NCBI GenBank assembly: GCA_029262515.1
Contig: JAJCZH010000018.1
Location: 82,501 to 115,790, forward strand
DNA length: 33,290 nt
Reading direction: 5' to 3'
Source of the DNA: Deltaproteobacteria bacterium
Lineage (GTDB): Bacteria > Desulfobacterota > GWC2-55-46 > JADFVP01
The position numbers were made by a program, and so were the translations under genes. Every line of letters begins with the position of its first letter. Position 1 is the first letter of the stretch. The notes beneath the pieces are model-generated. The model did no database searches. It worked only from the letters and a program-made list of their open reading frames with translations, and had not been told where the DNA came from. Positions 16,023 through 22,281 of this stretch are shown piece by piece.

Positions 16023-17246
16023 ATGTCCGAGCAGAATATAAAATGTCCGCACTGCAAGCAGGAGTTCTCTCTTGATGATACGGTTTCGAGCCGCATAGAG
16101 GAGAGTATTAAGGGCGTTCGGGCAGAGTATGAAGGCGAGTTCAGGAAGAAAGAGGCCGAGCTAGCTTCGCGCGAGGGCGAGTTTAAAAGGCAAGTAGAGG
16201 ATGAGGCTTCTAAAAGGCTTGAAGCCGATAGGGTTCGTATAAAGAGTGAGGCCGATAAGAACGCGAAGGATAAGATCTTTGTAGAAATGAGGCAACTTAA
16301 GGAGCAGAACGAAGAGAAGGTAAAAAGTATAGCTGAGCTTCGTAATAATGAGCTTGAGCTAAGGCGCAAGGCTCGTGAGTTGGAAGATAAGAGCAAGAGC
16401 CAGGAAATCGAGATGGAGCGAAAGCTCGACGCCGAGAGAAACAGGATAAAGGCTGAAGCGGCTGAGCTCTTTAGCGAAGAGCACAGACTGAAAGATTTAG
16501 AGAAGGATAAGAAGCTCGGCGATATGAGCCGTCAGCTTGAAGAGATGAACCGTAAGATACAGCAGGGTTCCATGCAGACCCAGGGTGAGGTACTGGAGCT
16601 TGAACTCGAAGAGCAGCTCGGCACTTGCTTCAGAAGTGATAAAATAGAGCCTGTGCCCAAAGGCATACGGGGCGCAGACATACTCCAGAGGGTGCATGAC
16701 GACCTCGGACGTGCATCCGGCACCATAGTGTGGGAGCTTAAGAGGACCAAGAACTGGAGTGAGGGCTGGATAGCCAAGCTCAAAGACGACCGGCGGAGCG
16801 TAAAGGCCGAGGTCGCGGTGCTGGTTTCGGAGGTCTTGCCGGAGGGTGTAAGTGGCTTTGCATTCAGGGACGGTATTTGGGTAACCTCTATCGGGCTCGC
16901 CGTGCAGCTCGCCTCCGTGCTCCGTACTGGCTTGATACAGACCTCTCACGCGCGAAGCTCTGTAGTGGGCAAGGATGAGCGTATGGAGGTGGCCTACAGT
17001 TACCTTACCGGTACCGAATTTGTACATAAAGTAGAGGCGATAGTTGAGGCCTTCAAGGGCATGAGGACCGACCTTGAGAAAGAGAAGCTCGCATTCGCAA
17101 GGATATGGGCTAGCAGGGAGAAGCAGATAGAGCGTGTTGTGACCAATACGGTCGGGTTATACGGAGACGTTCAGGGTATTACGGGCGGTACGCTGGCTGA
17201 GATAAAATCCCTTGAGCTCGATAGCGGAGAGGACGAACTCTTCTAG
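16023..17246 (+). CDS. DUF2130 family protein with coiled coil and nuclease-like domain
   Basis: A 407-residue protein. The N-terminus carries a half zinc-ribbon (CPHCKQEF, residues about 6-13). A long charged coiled coil follows (about 25-185, rich in Glu, Lys and Arg). The C-terminal domain (about 190-400) matches the DUF2130 family. Its conserved core VLELELEEQLG ... GADI ... GTIVWELKRTKNWSEGW has the layout Glu, Asp, Glu-x-Lys of PD-(D/E)XK nucleases, so a nuclease fold is a reasonable inference; no activity is established here. The ATG at 16023 starts directly at MSEQNIKCPHC. A TTG at 16011 would add four residues. It follows trxB by 87 nt. Confidence 0.8.
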   Translation: MSEQNIKCPHCKQEFSLDDTVSSRIEESIKGVRAEYEGEFRKKEAELASREGEFKRQVEDEASKRLEADRVRIKSEADKNAKDKIFVEMRQLKEQNEEKVKSIAELRNNELELRRKARELEDKSKSQEIEMERKLDAERNRIKAEAAELFSEEHRLKDLEKDKKLGDMSRQLEEMNRKIQQGSMQTQGEVLELELEEQLGTCFRSDKIEPVPKGIRGADILQRVHDDLGRASGTIVWELKRTKNWSEGWIAKLKDDRRSVKAEVAVLVSEVLPEGVSGFAFRDGIWVTSIGLAVQLASVLRTGLIQTSHARSSVVGKDERMEVAYSYLTGTEFVHKVEAIVEAFKGMRTDLEKEKLAFARIWASREKQIERVVTNTVGLYGDVQGITGGTLAEIKSLELDSGEDELF

Positions 17247-17283
17247 GAGATGTTTCTGTACTTTTTTTGAAAGGAATAGAGAG

Positions 17284-17463
17284 TTGGATACTTTGTCTGT
17301 ATGGATACTGCCGGCACTTATTCTTTGCGTTATAGTGGTTGCCGTTATTATATATAAAAGACGCGGCGGTGGCGCCAAGAAGCAGTGCGGTTACTGCAGG
17401 GCGTGGGTCAAGTTTAATGCACCGTTCTGTCACAAGTGCGGTTATGAGTTCATCTCCGGATAA
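17284..17463 (+). CDS. Tiny membrane protein with zinc ribbon
   Basis: A predicted 59-residue protein. One membrane helix (about residues 6-24, SVWILPALILCVIVVAVII) is followed by basic residues and a C-terminal four-cysteine zinc ribbon (CGYCRAW, then CHKCGYEF). The TTG at 17284 is preferred because AAGGA (17271-17275) lies eight bases upstream. The longer open frame from 17212 overlaps the DUF2130 gene and adds an implausible N-terminus. It lies 37 nt after that gene and before a strong terminator, so it probably ends its operon. The function is unknown. Confidence 0.65.
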   Translation: MDTLSVWILPALILCVIVVAVIIYKRRGGGAKKQCGYCRAWVKFNAPFCHKCGYEFISG

Positions 17464-17501
17464 ATCCCGGAGTTACTTGTTGATATCAGGCGGCCACGTT
17501 C

Positions 17502-17545
17502 GGGTCAGTGACGGTTACTACTCCCACTGACCCTCTTTATTTTAT
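17502..17545 (+). terminator. Intrinsic terminator after the zinc-ribbon gene
   Basis: GGGTCAGTG (17502-17510) pairs perfectly with CACTGACCC (17525-17533), followed by TCTTTATTTTAT. It terminates plus-strand transcription. The minus-strand peptide gene ends within its T-rich tail. Confidence 0.85.
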
Positions 17546-17631
17546 CTGGCCAGGAGATGAAGTCCGGCCAGCAGACCGCTTGCCGTGATTGCTATAGCTA
17601 TATTCAGTATAGTGTTGATGTTGTTCTGCAT
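17542..17631 (-). CDS. 29-residue hydrophobic peptide
   Basis: Minus-strand frame from the ATG at 17631 to the TAA at 17542. The product starts MQNNINTILNIAIAITASGL and ends LLAGLHLLAR: one membrane helix with a polar N-terminus. It is below usual gene-length cut-offs. It is supported by an excellent ribosome binding site, AAAGGAGAGG, ending four bases before the ATG. It stands alone between the PhnP-like gene and the terminator at 17502-17545. It is a plausible small membrane protein. A regulatory leader peptide is less likely, as no gene follows it on this strand. The function is unknown. Confidence 0.5.
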   Translation of the reverse strand: MQNNINTILNIAIAITASGLLAGLHLLAR

Positions 17632-17845
17632 CGACCTCTCCTTTCTCTCGTACTTCTAAGTTGCATCTCTATAGTAATTACAGTGTATCAACTTGTTAAT
17701 TAAATATAGATTAGACAAAACAGTACCCTGGGTAACAAAAAGCCTTTAGGGTCGGCTAGTTACGGGTTGAAAAGAGTGGTTATTATTAAAGGTTTTCCGG
17801 TTGTTGATTTAGATTTCAATGGCTGGGGCGGGGTACCGGCTCTGG
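17632..17845 (-). promoter_or_regulatory. Region upstream of the 29-residue peptide
   Basis: About 210 nt that should carry the promoter of the small peptide gene. I cannot fix a convincing -35/-10 pair; TTGATA and TATAGA hexamers occur near 17692 and 17670, but the spacing is short. An 11-nt odd palindrome TACCCTGGGTA lies near 17725-17735 and is operator-like. Confidence 0.25.
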
Positions 17846-18616
17846 TCAGAGCTCTACGGATAGTCCATCGAAGGCGAGCTCCACTCCGTCCGGCAGTACC
17901 TCGTTCTCAGAGGCATAGTCGAGAACATGGCCAAGATGCGTAAGCACGGTTCTTTCCGGGTTCAGTAAGCTGGAGGCCTCTACGGCCTCTTCGACCGTCA
18001 TGTGCGTCGGGTGGGGTTTGTGCCTCAAGGCACCGAGTATAAGCAGCTTTAACCCTTGCAGCTTCTTTATAGACTCTTCCGGCAGGGCAGAGCAGTCTGT
18101 AAGATAGGCGACGTCGCCTATGCGGTAGCCGTAGATCGTTGCGTTGCCGTGGAAGATGTTGATCGGCGTTACCTCTACTCCGACTGCTATGAACGGCCCG
18201 TCTACTGCCGTAGCGCAAAGGTTCGGCGTCCAGCTCTGGTTATACTCAGTACTGAAGATATAATTGAAACTCTTTAGAATATGAGCAACTGTTCGGGCCG
18301 ATCCGAAGCACGGTATCGTGCCTTCCTGATGCATGTTGAAGGCCCTCAAGTCGTCGATTCCGTGTATGTGGTCTGCGTGGGAGTGGGTGTAGAGTACGGC
18401 GTCTATCTTGTTAAGGGACTCTCTGAGCGCCTGGGTTCTAAGATCCGTAGAGGTATCTATCAGCAGGTTCTTCTGTTCACCGTCGATTTCTGTCTGAATA
18501 AGCAGAGATGAACGCGTTCGGTAGTTCTTCTTATCGGCCGATCGACATATGGCGCATTTACAGCCTATTATCGGAACACCTGTCGAGGTGCCGCAACCGA
18601 GTATGGTAATTTTCAT
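17846..18616 (-). CDS. PhnP-like metallo-beta-lactamase-fold hydrolase
   Basis: A 256-residue MBL-fold protein. The start MKITILGCGTSTGVP at 18616 fits the family; the open frame runs upstream to 18784, but that extension is not family-like. CKCAIC (Cys-x-Cys-x-x-Cys, within GVPIIGCKCAICRSAD) matches the structural zinc site of PhnP. HSHADHIHGIDD is the metal-binding signature, followed by further ligands in AYLTDCSALPE and LTHLGH. PhnP cleaves cyclic ribose 1,2-phosphate in the C-P lyase pathway, but no phn genes are present. The substrate may therefore be another cyclic nucleotide or phosphodiester. It lies 252 nt after the cytochrome b5-like gene on the same strand and has no strong ribosome binding site. 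Confidence 0.85.
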   Translation of the reverse strand: MKITILGCGTSTGVPIIGCKCAICRSADKKNYRTRSSLLIQTEIDGEQKNLLIDTSTDLRTQALRESLNKIDAVLYTHSHADHIHGIDDLRAFNMHQEGTIPCFGSARTVAHILKSFNYIFSTEYNQSWTPNLCATAVDGPFIAVGVEVTPINIFHGNATIYGYRIGDVAYLTDCSALPEESIKKLQGLKLLILGALRHKPHPTHMTVEEAVEASSLLNPERTVLTHLGHVLDYASENEVLPDGVELAFDGLSVEL

Positions 18617-18868
18617 AATTGAGGCCGATGTAGGTTTGAGGGGAGTTTGTTGAAGCGGTGCCAAGAGGGTGTGGCGGTTGGTATCGGCCTGCTGTGGGTG
18701 TGTATTGCCTGAAAAGTCGCTGCAGACCCGGACTCTTCCCTTACGGTACCACTTGTGCTGTTGTCCCCTGTTTAAATGGCGCACCTGTCTTGTCTGCCGC
18801 GTAACCGTACCGTCTGTAAAAGGAACGTGCGGACAGTAACGGGACTGTTGCAGGGCGATTTTGCTGCC
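18617..18868 (-). other. Gap between cytochrome b5-like and PhnP-like genes
   Basis: About 250 nt without a gene I trust. Two small stems lie next to the b5 gene: ACAGT/ACTGT near 18834-18849, and AGGGC-GATTTTGCT-GCCCT near 18853-18871. Neither has a T-tract. No clear promoter was found for the PhnP-like gene. Confidence 0.35.
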
Positions 18869-19102
18869 CTACTCCTCGTACTCTCCGACCACATCGAGTT
18901 CTTCCATGACACTGCCATCGTGAGGGGCGTCTTCAATGTAATCGGTCAGGTCGGTGCCGGCAAAGTGCTCGAAGTGCATACCGTCTACAAAGAGCGGGTT
19001 TTTAGTAACATCGTATACCTTGCCTTCGTAGGCTAAGTATATCGGCTTGCCTGGCGTTGAACCGTCGAATTGTTTGAGTTCTTCTTCGTTAAATTTCTTC
19101 AT
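18869..19102 (-). CDS. Small cytochrome b5-like heme-binding protein
   Basis: A 77-residue protein that is one cytochrome b5-like heme/steroid-binding domain. FNEEELKQFDGSTPGKPIYL, KVYDVTKNPLFVDGMHFEHF and AGTDLTDYIEDAPH match the short bacterial form of the family. Candidate heme ligands are His43 or His46 and the His in APHDG. There is no signal peptide or membrane anchor. It starts two bases after the stop of the site-2 protease gene, so the two are in one transcript. The acidic C-terminus (MEELDVVGEYEE) is unremarkable. Heme or steroid binding is inferred from the family. Confidence 0.85.
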   Translation of the reverse strand: MKKFNEEELKQFDGSTPGKPIYLAYEGKVYDVTKNPLFVDGMHFEHFAGTDLTDYIEDAPHDGSVMEELDVVGEYEE

Positions 19103-19104
19103 AC

Positions 19105-19989
19105 CTATACAATATAGAACGGTGTTGGAATAAATGTCAATGCAAATACCAGTAGCGCTATCGCGGTGGTTGTTCTGCGCCTGGCATCCATAGGAAGATA
19201 CTGGTCTTCTATTGGCGGGTGCCTAAGTCCTATCAGCGTGATGAGCACTGCCCAGACTATCCAGCCGGGCCATTTCCAGAGCCCTAGTCCTATTAACAGG
19301 CCTACCATGGTAAACGAGAAGAGCCTGTGCCTGCGGCCTATTATTGCGTAGACGATATGGCCTCCGTCGAGCTGGCCGAGCGGTAAGAGGTTCATTGCGG
19401 TTATGAAAAAACCGATCCAGCCTGCAAAGGCGACAGGGTGGAGCACTACGTCGGAGCCTTCGGGCATTGGGCCGAGCGCAAGATACGTAAGGGCCTTGAA
19501 GATAAGGGAAGTGCCGAGTCCTATAGAGCCCTCGGAGTAGGCTAAAGGCACTATGGTGGAGTACTTGAGCCCTATGGCGGTCACTGCTATCGCAAAGACA
19601 AAACCGGCAAGGGGGCCGGCAGCGCCTATGTCCACCAGTTCTCTCTTTGTGGTTATCGGGGATTTTATCCGTATCACGGCCCCGAAGGTGCCGATCATCG
19701 GAGGGATGGGAGGGGCGGGTATAAACATCGGCAGCGTGGTTATAACGCCGTGCCTCCTGGATGCGATATAGTGACCGAGTTCGTGGGTACCGAGTATCAG
19801 CAGTAAAGAGAAGGAGAAGGGCGCGCCGCGGAGAATCATTATCGGGTTACTGAAGATATCGACTCCCTCAAAGAGCGCTCCAGAAGCCATTGTAGTAATA
19901 ACGGTCAGTATGAAGAGTACAGTAGGTAGTAGTACATTGGGGCGGCCAATGTACCGGTTATATTGAATGTAGGTATCTTCTTGCGTCAT
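19105..19989 (-). CDS. Site-2 protease family (peptidase M50) membrane protein
   Basis: A 294-residue polytopic membrane protein with about seven hydrophobic segments. The zinc-protease motif is H69-E-L-G-H73 (LILGTHELGHYIASRRHG), and the third ligand motif is NLLPLGQLDGGHIVYAIIG. These match the S2P/M50 rhomboid-like intramembrane metalloproteases related to plant EGY and SpoIVFB. Such enzymes usually cut membrane-bound regulators within the bilayer. No anti-sigma factor or other obvious substrate is encoded nearby. It is the first gene of a minus-strand unit with the cytochrome b5-like gene, and it is divergent from the PP-loop gene at 20232. Confidence 0.9.
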   Translation of the reverse strand: MTQEDTYIQYNRYIGRPNVLLPTVLFILTVITTMASGALFEGVDIFSNPIMILRGAPFSFSLLLILGTHELGHYIASRRHGVITTLPMFIPAPPIPPMIGTFGAVIRIKSPITTKRELVDIGAAGPLAGFVFAIAVTAIGLKYSTIVPLAYSEGSIGLGTSLIFKALTYLALGPMPEGSDVVLHPVAFAGWIGFFITAMNLLPLGQLDGGHIVYAIIGRRHRLFSFTMVGLLIGLGLWKWPGWIVWAVLITLIGLRHPPIEDQYLPMDARRRTTTAIALLVFALTFIPTPFYIV

Positions 19990-20123
19990 ATCTGTTCTGT
20001 GTACTCTTTTTGCTATCTCTTTTAAGCGCTCTTCGGTTATGTTCTGCTGCTTCCTTCCGGAGATTCAACCAAACTCTTTTCTTTTTATTTTCAACCGGTT
20101 AAGGTGTGCGTCCGGCGAATGTT

Positions 20124-20152
20124 TTGATTTTACACGTCTTTCACAGTATAAT
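20124..20152 (+). promoter_or_regulatory. Sigma-70 promoter of the PP-loop/larE unit
   Basis: TTGATT (20124-20129), exactly 17 nt, then a perfect TATAAT (20147-20152). The predicted start near 20159 gives a leader of about 73 nt. The gene has a good ribosome binding site, AAAGGGAGAG, ending eight bases before the ATG. The rest of the divergent gap (19990-20231) shows no other strong element. Confidence 0.75.
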
Positions 20153-20231
20153 AATCAATTAGAAAATACAAGTGGATTAGCTTATGGTTGGGCTTGTAGG
20201 ATATTGATCGTTTAAAGGGAGAGATTTCAGT

Positions 20232-21239
20232 ATGACCAAAGCGGTAGCGCTTCTTTCCGGCGGGCTAGATTCCACGCTTGCCGTAAAGTTGATGATAGAT
20301 CAGGGAATAGAGGTTCACGCGCTCAACTTTACCTCGGCTTTCTGTACCTGTGACTCGGGTGCGCGCAAGGAGGTTGGCTGCAAGAGCGAGTCGCGCCGGG
20401 TTGCTGAAGAGTTCGGTATTCCGATTAAGGTACTTTTTAAGGGCGACGACTATGTAGATGTTGTGCGGGAGGGGAAGCACGGTTACGGCAAAGGAATAAA
20501 CCCGTGCGTAGACTGTCGTATCTATATATTCGAGCGCGCAAAAGAGTATATGAAAGAGATTGGGGCGTCTTTTATAATAACCGGCGAGGTTCTAGGGCAG
20601 AGGCCTATGAGCCAGCGTCGCGAGACCATGGGTATCATAGAGCGCGAGAGCGGCCTTGAGGGGTTGATCGTACGCCCTCTTTGCGCACTCCAGATGGAGC
20701 CTACAATACCCGAGAAGACCGGTCTTATAGATAGGGAGAAGATGCTCTCTGTTGCAGGCAGGGGCCGCCGCGTGCAGATGGACCTTGCCGACGACCTCGA
20801 TATAAACGACTATCCGTGCCCGTCGGGCGGTTGTCTTCTTACCGACAAGATATTTTCTAAAAAGGTGCGCGACCTGCTCGATCATAATGAAGAGGTCGCA
20901 ACGAAGGACCTGACAATGCTCCGTATCGGCAGGCACTTCAGGCATGAAGGCTCAAAGGTCATCGTCGGCAGAGACGAGGCAGAGAATGCGCGGCTTCAGG
21001 CAATCGTCTCAGAGAGGCATATGCTTATAGAGCCTGTCGGTTTTCCCGGCCCGGTTGCCGTTGTAACCGAGGGAGCCGGTAACGGCGCCAGAGAGTTTGC
21101 GGGCGGCCTTGTCATCAGGTACTCTGCTAAAGCTGGAGACAGCGGGCTTTTAAGGGCCACGCTAAAGGGCGTTAGCGTGGAGTTTACGGCACACAGCCTT
21201 GCTAATGAGAACCTGGTAGAGGAGGCTAACCTGTGCTGA
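20232..21239 (+). CDS. PP-loop ATPase, predicted tRNA thiolation-type enzyme
   Basis: A 335-residue protein with the adenylating PP-loop SGGLDST at the N-terminus. It has many conserved cysteines: C38-x-C40, C50, the MnmA-like NPC92-VDC95, and PC196-PSGGC201, plus a C-terminal Cys335. The fold and NPCVDC motif place it near tRNA 2-thiouridine synthases (MnmA/ThiI-like). Relatives in deltaproteobacteria are usually labelled as tRNA thiolation or methyltransferase proteins. It lacks the standard MnmA C-terminal domain, so the exact substrate is open. The cysteine set could bind an iron-sulfur cluster, as in TtuA-type enzymes (inference). Its stop overlaps a possible GTG start of the larE frame, so the two form an operon. 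Confidence 0.8.
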   Translation: MTKAVALLSGGLDSTLAVKLMIDQGIEVHALNFTSAFCTCDSGARKEVGCKSESRRVAEEFGIPIKVLFKGDDYVDVVREGKHGYGKGINPCVDCRIYIFERAKEYMKEIGASFIITGEVLGQRPMSQRRETMGIIERESGLEGLIVRPLCALQMEPTIPEKTGLIDREKMLSVAGRGRRVQMDLADDLDINDYPCPSGGCLLTDKIFSKKVRDLLDHNEEVATKDLTMLRIGRHFRHEGSKVIVGRDEAENARLQAIVSERHMLIEPVGFPGPVAVVTEGAGNGAREFAGGLVIRYSAKAGDSGLLRATLKGVSVEFTAHSLANENLVEEANLC

Positions 21240-21289
21240 AAAGCGGTGCATCGAACAGAGGGGCTGACAAGAGAACCGGAGCAGGGGGG

Positions 21290-22156
21290 ATGAGTATTGT
21301 TGAAGTAGATCTGCCCGATGGACTCTTCTCGACCGAGGTGCGCGACTCCGCCATAGCAAAGTATGAAGAACTGAAAAAGAGTCTTGCCGAGATGGGATCG
21401 GTGCTGGTCGCCTTTTCCGGAGGCGTGGACTCGACCTTTCTCTTGAAGACGGCCTTCGATCTTTTAGGTTCACGTGCGGTTGCAATGACCGCTACCTCAC
21501 CGACCTATCCCGAGCGTGAGTTTAACGAAGCCAGGGAACTTGCCGCCGAGTTCGGTGTGGAGCACCTGGTGGTAGAGTCGAACGAGCTGGAGATCGAGAA
21601 CTTTGCAGCGAACTCCGAGAAGCGTTGTTACTTCTGTAAAAACGAGCTTTTCGGTATTGCTAAGAGTCACGCCGAGAGGCTCGGCCTTGAGCATGTCGCC
21701 GACGGCGCCAATGCCGACGACAGGCTCGATTACAGGCCCGGAAGTAAAGCCGCACAAGAGCTTGGTGTCAGAAGCCCTCTTCAGGAGGTGAACATGACCA
21801 AGAATGAAATCCGTTTTCTGAGCCGTTCTCTCTCTCTGCCGACGTGGAACAAACCGGCCTTTGCCTGTCTCTCTTCGCGCTTTCCGTACGGTACCGAGAT
21901 TACCGAGAGCAGGCTTGAGATGGTGGCCGAGGGCGAGCAGCTTCTTCGCTCTATCGGTTTTACCCAGTTCAGGGTACGGTACCACGGTAGTATAGTGCGC
22001 GTGGAGGTGGCCCCTGACGACATTTCGCGCTTTGCCGACGAGAGTGTGAGGCTGAGGGTGGTTGAGGGAATGAAACAGGCAGGTTTCACTTACGTTACTC
22101 TCGACCTTCAGGGTTACAGGACCGGCAGCATGAACGAGGTTATCGGTATTGACTGA
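21290..22156 (+). CDS. larE: ATP-dependent sulfur transferase LarE
   Basis: A 288-residue PP-loop enzyme (SGGVDS, residues 43-48). LarE adds sulfur to the pyridinium dicarboxylate precursor of the nickel-pincer cofactor of lactate racemase. The signatures TSPTYPEREFNEA, GANADDRLDYRPG and ACLSSRFPYG fit the family. Three cysteines are present: C113 and C116 (KRCYFCK) and C193 (ACLSS). This is the pattern of LarE proteins that hold a [4Fe-4S] cluster rather than sacrificing a single cysteine (family knowledge). The ATG at 21290 is preferred; a GTG at 21233 would overlap the upstream stop and add 19 unconserved-looking residues. No larA, larB or larC is nearby. Confidence 0.9.
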   Translation: MSIVEVDLPDGLFSTEVRDSAIAKYEELKKSLAEMGSVLVAFSGGVDSTFLLKTAFDLLGSRAVAMTATSPTYPEREFNEARELAAEFGVEHLVVESNELEIENFAANSEKRCYFCKNELFGIAKSHAERLGLEHVADGANADDRLDYRPGSKAAQELGVRSPLQEVNMTKNEIRFLSRSLSLPTWNKPAFACLSSRFPYGTEITESRLEMVAEGEQLLRSIGFTQFRVRYHGSIVRVEVAPDDISRFADESVRLRVVEGMKQAGFTYVTLDLQGYRTGSMNEVIGID

Positions 22157-22184
22157 GATAAGTTGAGGGATCCGATTTTTCTTG

Positions 22185-22214
22185 CCTGCCTGGTACTTCA
22201 AGGCAGGTTTTTTT
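22185..22214 (+). terminator. Intrinsic terminator after larE
   Basis: CCTGCCT (22185-22191), loop GGTACTTCA, AGGCAGG (22201-22207), then seven T. It closes the PP-loop/larE transcript. A second hairpin, GCCTGT/ACAGGC near 22253-22271, lies between this and the convergent gene at 22282, without a T-tract. Confidence 0.9.
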
Positions 22215-22281
22215 ATGAGCGGGTCAGTGGTGGTTAAATGGTATAGAGGAGCCTGTCTGGTGAACAGGCAGGGTGAACTTG

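Noticed and set aside
18617-18784. N-terminal extension of the PhnP-like protein to 18784
   Set aside because: The extra 56 residues are low-quality (QQ, HTHPQQAD-type) and the family starts at MKITILGCGTSTG; no ribosome binding site at 18784.
21497-22201. 234-codon minus-strand ORF opposite larE
   Set aside because: Shadow of larE; the plus-strand frame has clear family motifs.
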